Source: Actinoplanes couchii (GTDB taxonomy: Bacteria; Actinomycetota; Actinomycetes; Mycobacteriales; Micromonosporaceae). Taken from it: a stretch of 64,000 nucleotides of DNA. Under the pieces are notes generated by a model that was not told where the DNA came from, did no database searches, and saw only the letters and a program-made list of their open reading frames with translations. Every line of letters starts with the position of its first letter. Position 1 is the stretch's first letter. Where the stretch lies: contig NZ_BOMG01000011.1 in NCBI RefSeq assembly GCF_016862075.1, forward strand, positions 1 to 64,000, in the 5' to 3' direction. The position numbers were made by a program, and so were the translations under genes. Below are positions 42,856 through 50,326 of the stretch, in pieces.

Positions 42856-42962
42856 GTCTGCGACCCCCTGAGTGTGATCGCGTCAGCCTAGATCGTTCCA
42901 GGACGGCGCAGGAGTACCCCCGGCTGATCAGATATCCGGACCGCAACCGGCAAGATCGTGAA

Positions 42963-42993
42963 AAATCATGCCGCCCGGCCAGCAACCGGGCGG
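42963..42993 (-). terminator. intrinsic terminator of the dioxygenase-like gene
   Basis: Read on the minus strand, an 8-bp perfect stem (42993-42986 with 42978-42971) and 7-nt loop follow the stop codon at once, and a T run (GATTTTT) comes a few bases after the stem. This is the one terminator seen here with a real T tract. Confidence 0.75.
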
Positions 42994-42994
42994 G

Positions 42995-43582
42995 TCAATT
43001 TCCGACCGTGACCGTGATCGTGGCCAGCAGCCCCGCCGCCAGGTCGAAACGGTCGCGCGGGACCACGGTCAGCGGGCCGCCCGCGATCGGGTGCGGATCG
43101 GGGTCGCCGGCCGGGCCGGGGGTGATCTGGCCGGCGATCTGCTCCGGGACGAACAGCGGCCCGGCGTAGGTGACCGCCCGGCCGCCCGCCAGGATACCTC
43201 CGACATGGACGGACGCGTCGATGCGGACCGGTTCGCCGGGGATCCGGCCGGGGTGGACGGTGCGGAACTCGGCGTACCCGTCGACGTCGGTGACCTGGGC
43301 CCCCCGCAGTTCCGCCGCGGGGGCGGCGGGCGCGGGGTGGCGCAGATCGACGACGGCGGCGGTGACCGGAAGGTGCGAGGCGGCGTGCAGGACCCGGATC
43401 CGGAGCATCAGCGGTACGCCGGGACGGTCCCCGGCGATGTCCCGGCGCACCAGTTCCAGGGGCAGATCCGGGGCCGGCCCGGCCGGGATCTCGGCCAGCG
43501 GGACCGGCTGTGGGCCTCGATGCGCGGGCCGGGGCACCGGCCTGCTGATGACCGGTGTTCCGCCACAGTCCTCGATCCGCAC
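42995..43582 (-). CDS. intradiol-dioxygenase-like protein without metal ligands
   Basis: A 195-residue protein. Residues about 60-140 follow the beta-sandwich of protocatechuate/catechol intradiol dioxygenases: PLMLRIRVLHAASHLPVTAAVVDLRH, in part, then LRGAQVTDVDGYAEFRTVHPGRIPG. In true enzymes the next residues hold Tyr and HxH iron ligands (WYPGR, HIH). Here they read GRIPGEPVRIDASVH, so both are lost, and the tail is short. It is thus probably a binding or structural protein. GTG 43582 is preferred over the TTG at 43627, since GGGGGTGG lies in front of it. The family link is my own reading and needs a profile search. Confidence 0.6.
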   Translation of the reverse strand: MRIEDCGGTPVISRPVPRPAHRGPQPVPLAEIPAGPAPDLPLELVRRDIAGDRPGVPLMLRIRVLHAASHLPVTAAVVDLRHPAPAAPAAELRGAQVTDVDGYAEFRTVHPGRIPGEPVRIDASVHVGGILAGGRAVTYAGPLFVPEQIAGQITPGPAGDPDPHPIAGGPLTVVPRDRFDLAAGLLATITVTVGN

Positions 43583-43695
43583 TGCCCACCCCCGCTGTAG
43601 ATGCCTCAACGGAGTTGATCTTCGCAAGGAAAACGCCCTGAAGTGCGGTTTTGGGTGATTTGTCTGCTGTGCCTATCCGGCCCCGATGCGGAGCC

Positions 43696-44478
43696 TCACC
43701 TGCTGAGATTCCGGTACCGGCGGACGGCCATCGGGCCGACGACGACGATCAGCAGCACCGGCCACACCACCGCCAGCGGCAGCGCATGGGCGGCCGGCCA
43801 CGAGTCCGACCCGATCCCCGGATTGCCGAACAACTCCCGGATCGCCGTCGTGGTCGCCGAGATCGGATTCCACTCGGAGACCACCCCCAGCCAGCCGGGC
43901 ATCAGCTCCGGCGCCACGAACACATTGGAGATCGCGGTCAGCGGGAACGCCAGCGGGAACACGATCGTCGCCACCATGTCCGGGTTCTTCGCCAGCATCC
44001 CCAGCGCCACCCCGACACAGCTCAGTGCCAGCCGCAGCAGCAGGAGCAGCCCGATCGCGGCCAGCAGCCTCGGCACCCCGAGATGCCAGCGCCAGCCGAC
44101 CGGCAGCCCGCACAGGACCAGCGCGGTGATCTCCAGCAGGGCCCGCACCTGATCGGCCGCCATCCGCCCGGTGATCAGCGCCGACCGGGGCATCGGCATC
44201 GACCGGAACCGGTCCACCACACCACGGTTCATGTCCACCGCGATCCCGGTGCCGGTCGCCCCGATCCCGTAGAACATCGTCATCACGAACACCCCCGGAA
44301 CCAGGAACTCCCGGTAGTGGCCGCCACCGGGGACCGCCATCCCGCTGCCGAACACGTACCCGAAGACCAGCACGAACATGATCGGCAGCGAGAAGTAGAT
44401 GACGATCTCCTCGGGCGCCCGCACCACGTGCCGCAGGTACCGGCCGGCCATCACCCGGCCGGCGGTGACCGCCGTCAT
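43696..44478 (-). CDS. ABC-2 type transporter permease (DrrB-like)
   Basis: A 260-residue permease with six hydrophobic segments and the ABC-2 signature region FLVPGVFVMTMFYGIGATGTGIAVD, typical of DrrB-type drug exporters. MPMPRSALITGR is the conserved cytosolic loop. ATG 44478 overlaps the ATPase stop by 4 nt (ATGA), so the two are made together. It probably exports a hydrophobic compound or confers self-resistance; the compound is unknown, and no biosynthetic cluster is in the window. Confidence 0.9.
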   Translation of the reverse strand: MTAVTAGRVMAGRYLRHVVRAPEEIVIYFSLPIMFVLVFGYVFGSGMAVPGGGHYREFLVPGVFVMTMFYGIGATGTGIAVDMNRGVVDRFRSMPMPRSALITGRMAADQVRALLEITALVLCGLPVGWRWHLGVPRLLAAIGLLLLLRLALSCVGVALGMLAKNPDMVATIVFPLAFPLTAISNVFVAPELMPGWLGVVSEWNPISATTTAIRELFGNPGIGSDSWPAAHALPLAVVWPVLLIVVVGPMAVRRYRNLSR

Positions 44479-45419
44479 GCCGGCACCTTCTCGGTCAGCG
44501 TCAGGAACGCCTCGTCCAGGGTCGGGCGGTGCACCCCGATGTCGGCGACCGTGATCGCCCCGTCCTGCAGACCGTGCAGCACCGCGGTCAGCGCGCCCAC
44601 CCGGTCGGCCACCGGAACCCGCAGCCGCCGCTGATCCGGATCGATGTCCGGGACGGTCCCGGTCACCTCCTTGATCACCGCCGCCGCGTCGTCCAGCCGG
44701 TCCGCCTCGCGGATCACCACCTCCAGACGATCCGCGCCCAGCGCCGACTTCAGCTCGTCCGGAGTGCCCTCGGCCACCACCCGGCCGGCGTCCACCACCG
44801 AGATCCGGGCCGCCAGTTGATCCGCCTCCTCCAGGTACTGGGTGGTCAGCAGCACCGTCGTGCCCTCGGACACCAGATCCCGCACCGCCCGCCACACCTC
44901 GTTGCGGCTGCGCGGATCCAGGCCGGTGGTCGGCTCGTCCAGGAACAGCACCGCCGGGCGCCGGATCAGGCTCGCCGCCAGATCCAGACGCCGCCGCATG
45001 CCACCGGAATAGTCCTTCGCCGACCGGCTCGCCGCCCCGGCCAGGTCGAAACGCTCCAGCAGCTCCCCGGCCCGGGCCCGGGCCGCTGCCGGGGACAGGC
45101 CCTGCAACCGGCCGAACAACACCAGGTTCTGCCGGCCGCTGAGCAGATCGTCGACCGCCGCGTCCTGGCCGGTCAGAGCGATCCGCTCGCGCACCGTGCG
45201 CGGATCACCGGCCACATCGGCGCCGGCCACCTCCGCCCGGCCGGCGTCGAAACTCAGCAGCGTGGACAGCACCCGCACCGCCGTCGTCTTCCCGGCCCCG
45301 TTCGGGCCGAGCAGGCCGTGGACGATGCCGGCCGGCACGGTCAGGTCGAAGTCGTCGAGGGCCACCGCGCCCCCGCGAAAGCGTTTCCGCAGCCCCTCGG
45401 CCACGATCGTGGAAGTCAT
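44475..45419 (-). CDS. ABC transporter ATPase (DrrA-like)
   Basis: A 314-residue ATPase of the daunorubicin-resistance type. Walker A is GPNGAGKTT, the signature is YSGGMRRRLDLA, and Walker B is AVLFLDEPTTGLD. The C-terminal 80 residues (LEVVIREADRLDDAAAVIKE; ADIGVHRPTLDEAFLTLTE) are the DrrA regulatory domain. The ATG is 7 nt from a weak CACGCT hexamer, and three CTGACCG repeats on 11-bp phasing lie just beyond it (listed separately). Confidence 0.92.
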   Translation of the reverse strand: MTSTIVAEGLRKRFRGGAVALDDFDLTVPAGIVHGLLGPNGAGKTTAVRVLSTLLSFDAGRAEVAGADVAGDPRTVRERIALTGQDAAVDDLLSGRQNLVLFGRLQGLSPAAARARAGELLERFDLAGAASRSAKDYSGGMRRRLDLAASLIRRPAVLFLDEPTTGLDPRSRNEVWRAVRDLVSEGTTVLLTTQYLEEADQLAARISVVDAGRVVAEGTPDELKSALGADRLEVVIREADRLDDAAAVIKEVTGTVPDIDPDQRRLRVPVADRVGALTAVLHGLQDGAITVADIGVHRPTLDEAFLTLTEKVPA

Positions 45420-45426
45420 GCGGTCC

Positions 45427-45517
45427 AGCGTGGGCGGCGGCGCTGACCGGCGGCTGACCGCGCGCTGACCGGTGCTTCCGACCAGGGTATTCCTCGGTCA
45501 GGGTCTTCTTCGGTCAG
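45427..45517 (-). promoter_or_regulatory. putative SARP-box promoter of the DrrAB-like operon
   Basis: CTGACCG (plus strand) starts at 45443, 45454 and 45465, a perfect 11-bp period. On the minus strand this is three CGGTCAG direct repeats. The nearest ends 10 bp before CACGCT (45432-45427), itself 7 nt from the drrA-like ATG. Two further copies in the opposite direction are at 45495 and 45511. Tandem heptamers with 11-bp period ending about 8 bp from the -10 are the known layout of SARP targets (ActII-ORF4, DnrI), and a SARP-type gene lies upstream. Confidence 0.5.
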
Positions 45518-46062
45518 GGCAGGATCGCCGTTCGCAGGGCCGGATCCAGGTCGTCGTAGTGGTCGTCCGGCTCGGTGCCGGTCGCGGCCAGCACCGTGGT
45601 GAAGAACTGCCGGGCCGCCACCGCCGCCACCACGTGGAAGATGTCCTCCTCGGACAGACCCTCATTGCGGAGTACGTCCAGAGCGGCCGGCGTCGCGGCG
45701 GACGGCTCGGTGGCGATCCGGGTCGCGAACTCGATCACCGCCACCTCCGCCGGTGGCAGGCCCGAGTCCCGGGGCGCGGTCAGCGCGGCGATCAGCTGTG
45801 GATCGTTCAGCAGGCCGTCGCGGACCACGGCGGTGTGGGCCAGCACGCAGTACCGGGAATTCAGCGCCCGGGCCGCGGCCAGGGCGACCAACTCGTACCG
45901 CAGCGGGGTCATGCCGCTCTTGATCGTGGAGAGCATCGACTCCCAGGCCGAGTGGATGCCGGGCTGCAGGGCGAACGGGCGCAGGAAGTTGGGGACGTAG
46001 CCCACGTCCTCACCCACCCGGTCGTACAGCGGCGATGTCGTCGGGGTCCGCAGATGTGTCAT
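45514..46062 (-). CDS. carboxymuconolactone-decarboxylase/AhpD-fold protein
   Basis: A 182-residue all-helical protein of the CMD/AhpD superfamily (peroxidase-related type). The core is LVALAAARALNSRYCVLAHT. Active AhpD enzymes have CxxC...H; here the first Cys is Ser (SRYC) while the second Cys and the His are kept. It could still react through one Cys. ATG 46062 lies inside the end of the SARP gene, a 53-nt same-strand overlap, so translation is probably coupled. Its product leads into the DrrAB-like genes. Confidence 0.85.
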   Translation of the reverse strand: MTHLRTPTTSPLYDRVGEDVGYVPNFLRPFALQPGIHSAWESMLSTIKSGMTPLRYELVALAAARALNSRYCVLAHTAVVRDGLLNDPQLIAALTAPRDSGLPPAEVAVIEFATRIATEPSAATPAALDVLRNEGLSEEDIFHVVAAVAARQFFTTVLAATGTEPDDHYDDLDPALRTAILP

Positions 46063-49000
46063 CACCGGACCGTAGGTGTGGCTCCGGGCGGCTGTCACGG
46101 CCCGGGTCGCGCTCTGTCCTGGATCCGACGGCTGCCTCCTCCTCATCGGAGGGCGCGGCCAGGGCCGCCAGGCGCTCCCGGGCCTCCGCCGTCACCTGGT
46201 GGCCGATCATGCCGCCGCGGACCGTGGACACCTCGCGGTAACGGGCCGCCGCGGTCACCGGATCGCCGGTCAGCTCGGCGATCCGGCCCAGCGTCAGCAG
46301 GATCGTCATCCGGGTGCCGTCCGCGCCGTACCAGCCGGCCGGGCAGGCGGCCAGGGCCTCCGAACACCAGCGGAACGCCTCGGCCAGAGCCTGCTCCCCC
46401 TCATCGGCCCGGCTCGTCGCCAGCGCGCCCAGACCCAGCAGGGCGGACGCCACCAGTTCCGGGGCGCCGGCCTCCCGGGCCAGGCCGGCGGCCCGGGCGA
46501 AGTCGGCCGCCGCCCCGTCCCGGTCACCGGTGTCCATCCGGGCCTGGCCGCGGCCGCGCAGCAGATCGGCGACGTCGATCGTGGAACCCAGCTCGCCGGC
46601 CAGCCGCAGCGCCTCCTCCGTCGGCGGGATGGCCGCCGCCGGATCGGCACGCCACACCGCGAGCTCCGCCAGCCCCGACAGGGCGAGCATGGTGCCCCAG
46701 CGGTCGCCGAGAACCCGGAACCCGTCCAGCGCCGACCGGAAGTGCGGCTCCGCCAGCGCCGGATCGGCCCCCGAGAACAACACCACCCAGCCGCCGCCGA
46801 TCCCGCCCAGCGCCCGGCACCACGGGTCACCGTCGATCTGCTCCCGCAGCCTGCGGTTCAACGCGGCGATTCCGTCCGGTTCGCTGTCCGGCGGGCCCAC
46901 CGCCATCGCCGACAGGTACAGCAGGAACGGCTGCGCGGGCGCCCTCGTCAACGTCCGCAGATAGCCGGACCAGCGCTCCGCCGCCCCCGCCGACCCGGTG
47001 CCCAGAGCCGCGGTGAACGAAGCCACCACGTACTCCTCGGTCAGCCCCGGCGGCGGCTCCGGCCCGGTGGCCCGCAACACCAGAGCGCTCAACGCCGCCG
47101 CCTCCAGCCGCAGACCCCGCAGCCACCAGTAGAAGCTGAGCACCGACACCAGCCGCAACGCCGTCCGCACGTCGCCACGGGCGGTGCTCCGGCGTACCGC
47201 CGCGGTGAGATTGTCCCGGTCGGAATCCAGACGGGCCAACCAGACGAGCTGATCGACCGAGCGCAGGTACGGGTCGGCTTCGGTCGCCAGATTCAGGAAG
47301 TATGCGGTGTGGGCCTGGTTCAGCTGGTCCTGTTCGTCCTCGCCCCCACCCTCGCGCTTGCCCTCGCCCTCGCGCTTGCCCTCGCCCTCGCCTGTCGGCT
47401 TTTCGGCGCAGAACGCTTTGATCGTCGCCAGCATCCGGTAGCGGTCGCCGTCCCGTTCGATCAGCGACTTCGCCACCAGTCCGCTGAGCACCTCGACCAC
47501 GTCCGGGTTCCCGGCGGGGCCGCAGACGTGTTCCACGGCGTCCAGGGCGGCGCTTCCGGCGAAGACGGTGAAACGGCGGGCCAGGGTCTGCTCCGCCTCG
47601 GTCAGCAGATCCCAGCTCCAGGCCACCACCGCCTGCAGCGTCCGGTGCCTGGCCACGGTGCGCCGGCCGCCGGCCAACAGCTTGAACCGGTCCCCGAGCC
47701 GGGCCGCGATCTCCTCCACCGGCAGCGCGTGCAGCCTGGCAGCGGCGAGTTCCACGGCCAGCGGGAGCCCGTCCAGGGTCCGGCACAACTGCCGGATCAC
47801 GGGCGCGTTCGCCGGGGTCATCGCGAAACCGGGGACCACGTCCGCGGCCCGGTCCAGGAACAACCGAACCGCCGGAGCCAGAGGTTCGGCCGCCTCTCGC
47901 GCTAGGGGCCCGTCATCGTCCCCTCCGGAGGCTCCCGCTCGGCCGGTTTCCCCGCCCCAGCCCTCCTCCTTGCCCCAGCCGTCTTCCTTGCTCTGGTCGG
48001 TCTGCCTGTCCCCGCCTTCCTCCTTGCCCCAGCCGGCTTCCTCGCTCTGGTCGGTCTGCCCGTCCCCGCCCTTCTCCTTGTCCCGGGCCTCGTCCTTGCC
48101 TCGGCTGGTCTGGCTGCCCCCACCTGCCTCCTCTCCCCGGCCGGCCCTCTTGCCCCAGGCCGCCTTCCCGCCCCGGTCGGTCTGTTCGGTCTTCTCTTTG
48201 CTCAGCGGCCCGGTGTCGTGGTCCTCCGGTGGCACCGGCAGGCCGCCCACCGGGAGAACCACCTCTCCCGGGATGGCGAGCGGTTCCCGGCTGGTGGTGA
48301 GGATCCGGACGCCGGGCGCGCCGGACAGCAGGCGGGCGGTGAGTTCGGCGGCGGCCTCGACGACGTGTTCGCAGTTGTCCAGAACCAGCAGCAGAGGCCG
48401 CTCGCCGAGGGCGATCACCAGGCGTTCCGTGACGTCCGGAGCGGGGGGAACCGGTGGGTGTGGTCTTGCGTACGGGAGCTGGCGGGGGCCTATCGGGGCG
48501 GAGGAGGATGAGGGCTCGGGACGAGGTCCGGAAGCCGTCGGAGGCGGTGGCTGAGTGTTGGGGGTGTTCATGATGACGTCACGCAGACCGAGGGCGGCCA
48601 GCACCGCTCGGGGAACCTCGTCGGAGCCAGCCGCGGCCAGCTCGGCGAAATAGACGTCCCCGTCGTGCCGGGCGGCCACCTCGGCGGCCAGGCGGGTCTT
48701 GCCCGCACCACCGGGCCCGTGCAGGGTGACCAGCCGTCTGGCGGCCAGCACCTCAGCGAGCCGGGTCAGTTCCCCGTCCCGCCCGACGAAGCTGTTGAGC
48801 TGACTGGGCACCCCACGCCGGACAGGCCCATGCCCGGACCCCGAACCATGCCCAGGCCCGGTCCCATGCCCAGGCCCGGTCCCATGCCCAGGCCCGGTCC
48901 CAGACCCGGTCCCAGGCCCGGTCCCAGGCCCGGTTCCGCGGCCGGTCCCAGGCTTGGTCTCGCGCCCGGTTCCGCGCTCGGTTCCGTTCGGGTGGCCCGT

Positions 49001-49852
49001 TCCCGGCGGAGAACCCTCGCGGGTCCACCCGGCGCCGGCGGGGTCGCTGGTCCGGCCCGGCTCGGGAAGCCGGCTCTCCTCGAGGCCGTGTGGGCCGGGA
49101 GTGCGCTGGTTGCGGTGAGGTGGGACGGATCGGCGGAGCAGCGCTGTGTGGAGGTTGGTGAGTTCGGGGGAGGGGTCGGTGCCCAGTTCGTCGGCGAGGG
49201 CTCGGCGGATCGTCTCGTAGGTGGCCAGTGCCTCGGCCGGGCGGCCCGTCGCGGTCAGGGCGCGCATCAGGAGGGCGTGGGGGCGTTCGCGCAGTGGGTG
49301 GGTGGTGATCAGGTCGCGGAGGGCGGGGATCGTATCGGGCGGTAGCGGGATCGGGCGGCGTAGTCGCGCGTCGTGGAGGTCTTCGAGGGCGGTCAGGCGT
49401 GCCTCGGTCAGGCGGGTGACGTGGGGTGCGGCGAAGGGTGCGTGGCGGACGTCGATGAGGGGTTCGCCGGTCCAGAGGCCGGTGGCTTCGGTGAGCAGGG
49501 TCGCGGCCCGGTCCGCGTCGCCGGTGGCCAGGGCGCGGTGGCCGGCGGTGGCCAGGACCGTGAAGCGGTGGGCGTCGACCTCGTCGGTGGGTACCGCCAG
49601 GCGGTACCCGGCCGGGGTCAGCTCGATCGGCAGTGACCGCCGTAGCCGGGACACCTGGGCCTGCAGCGCGTTCGCCGCGCCCAGCGGGGGTTCCGCACCG
49701 TAGAGGCCGTCGATCAGCCGGTCGATCGGCACCGGCCGGCCGGCGTCGAGGAGCAGCATCGCCAGCAGCGCCCGCAGCCGGGGACCACCGAGCGGGATCG
49801 GAACCCCGTCCGGTCGCCGAGCCCACAAGGGCCCCAGGATGCCGAACCGCAT
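46010..49852 (-). CDS. large SARP/AfsR-type transcription regulator with inserted low-complexity repeats
   Basis: A 1280-residue regulator. An OmpR-type DNA-binding domain (about 1-90) is followed by the BTAD domain (about 95-235). A Gly/Thr/Pro/His repeat linker (about 265-335) leads to an NB-ARC ATPase (SFVGRDGEL, GPGGAGKTRLA, LLVLDNCEHV). Inside the ATPase module is a charged Gly/Lys/Glu/Gln repeat stretch (about 555-650). C-terminal TPR-like repeats end the protein. AfsR relatives are about 1000 residues; the excess is mostly the two repeats. ATG 49852 starts the DNA-binding domain (RFGILGPLW) and is 7 nt from CAGAAT; the longer frame upstream is a GC-repeat artefact. Probable target: the exporter operon downstream. 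Confidence 0.88.
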   Translation of the reverse strand: MRFGILGPLWARRPDGVPIPLGGPRLRALLAMLLLDAGRPVPIDRLIDGLYGAEPPLGAANALQAQVSRLRRSLPIELTPAGYRLAVPTDEVDAHRFTVLATAGHRALATGDADRAATLLTEATGLWTGEPLIDVRHAPFAAPHVTRLTEARLTALEDLHDARLRRPIPLPPDTIPALRDLITTHPLRERPHALLMRALTATGRPAEALATYETIRRALADELGTDPSPELTNLHTALLRRSVPPHRNQRTPGPHGLEESRLPEPGRTSDPAGAGWTREGSPPGTGHPNGTERGTGRETKPGTGRGTGPGTGPGTGSGTGPGHGTGPGHGTGPGHGSGSGHGPVRRGVPSQLNSFVGRDGELTRLAEVLAARRLVTLHGPGGAGKTRLAAEVAARHDGDVYFAELAAAGSDEVPRAVLAALGLRDVIMNTPNTQPPPPTASGPRPEPSSSSAPIGPRQLPYARPHPPVPPAPDVTERLVIALGERPLLLVLDNCEHVVEAAAELTARLLSGAPGVRILTTSREPLAIPGEVVLPVGGLPVPPEDHDTGPLSKEKTEQTDRGGKAAWGKRAGRGEEAGGGSQTSRGKDEARDKEKGGDGQTDQSEEAGWGKEEGGDRQTDQSKEDGWGKEEGWGGETGRAGASGGDDDGPLAREAAEPLAPAVRLFLDRAADVVPGFAMTPANAPVIRQLCRTLDGLPLAVELAAARLHALPVEEIAARLGDRFKLLAGGRRTVARHRTLQAVVAWSWDLLTEAEQTLARRFTVFAGSAALDAVEHVCGPAGNPDVVEVLSGLVAKSLIERDGDRYRMLATIKAFCAEKPTGEGEGKREGEGKREGGGEDEQDQLNQAHTAYFLNLATEADPYLRSVDQLVWLARLDSDRDNLTAAVRRSTARGDVRTALRLVSVLSFYWWLRGLRLEAAALSALVLRATGPEPPPGLTEEYVVASFTAALGTGSAGAAERWSGYLRTLTRAPAQPFLLYLSAMAVGPPDSEPDGIAALNRRLREQIDGDPWCRALGGIGGGWVVLFSGADPALAEPHFRSALDGFRVLGDRWGTMLALSGLAELAVWRADPAAAIPPTEEALRLAGELGSTIDVADLLRGRGQARMDTGDRDGAAADFARAAGLAREAGAPELVASALLGLGALATSRADEGEQALAEAFRWCSEALAACPAGWYGADGTRMTILLTLGRIAELTGDPVTAAARYREVSTVRGGMIGHQVTAEARERLAALAAPSDEEEAAVGSRTERDPGRDSRPEPHLRSGDDTSADPDDIAAVRPGG
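47959..48066. repeat. 54-bp tandem duplication in the SARP gene
   Basis: Two copies 54 bp apart (for example gctctggtcggtctg at 47990 and 48044) encode 18-residue units with GGDGQTDQSEEAGWGKEE and GGDRQTDQSKEDGWGKEE. The frame is preserved. Confidence 0.8.
48847..48940. repeat. 18-bp and 12-bp repeat array in the SARP gene
   Basis: Units of catgcccaggcccggtcc start at 48847, 48865 and 48883 (18-bp period, Gly-Pro-Gly-His-Gly-Thr), then pass into 12-bp units (caggcccggtcc, Gly-Pro-Gly-Thr). All are multiples of three, so length changes would not shift the frame. Confidence 0.85.
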
Positions 49853-49865
49853 ACCGACGATTCTG
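49853..49865 (-). promoter_or_regulatory. leaderless promoter of the SARP gene
   Basis: Minus-strand CAGAAT (49865-49860) lies 7 nt before ATG 49852, with no ribosome binding site. Confidence 0.5.
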
Positions 49866-50326
49866 CCGTGCCCACCCCCGCCCTCCGAAGTGGCCCGATA
49901 CCACCCCAAGATCCAGATAGCGGATGCCGGAAAGCCCTGATGCCTTTCGGTGGCGGATGCCGGAAAGCTCTGGCACCTCTCAAGCGGCGGTGTGGGGCGG
50001 TGGGCCCGCCCCGGCCCGCCCCGCCCCGGCCCGCCCCGCCCCGGCCCGCCCCGGCCCGCCCCGGCCCGCCCCGGCCCGCCCCGGCCCGCCGCGGTCCGCC
50101 CCGCCCCGCCCCGCCCCGCCGCGGTCCGTCGCGGTCCGCCCCGCCCCGCCGCGGCCCGTCGCGGTCCGCCCCGGACCACCCCGGACCACCCCGGCCCACC
50201 CCGGCCCGGCCCGTCCCGGCCCGTCCCGGGGTGGTCCGGGGCGGTCCGGGGACGAGGTCGGCGGTGGCCCTGGGCCAGGGCCGGGGTTGAGGGTGGGCCC
50301 TGGGTCGGGGCCGGGTCGAGGGGGCC
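49866..50326. repeat. gene-free, extremely GC-rich repeat region
   Basis: Two copies of cggatgccggaaagc lie at 49921-49935 and 49955-49969, 34 bp apart, upstream of the SARP promoter. From about 50000 to 50240 the plus strand is a run of ggcccgcccc-type units with almost no A or T, and the minus strand therefore has many G3/G4 tracts able to form G-quadruplexes. Open frames here are Pro/Arg/Ala or Gly/Arg low complexity and are not genes. Confidence 0.8.

Noticed and set aside
43680-43700. Weak hairpin after the DrrB-like permease gene as a terminator
   Set aside because: Only six pairs including a G-T pair and no T run; not strong enough to list.
46076-47905. 609-codon plus-strand frame opposite the SARP gene
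   Set aside because: It is Arg/Gln/Pro/His-rich shadow sequence with no domain; the SARP TPR region on the other strand explains the lack of stops.
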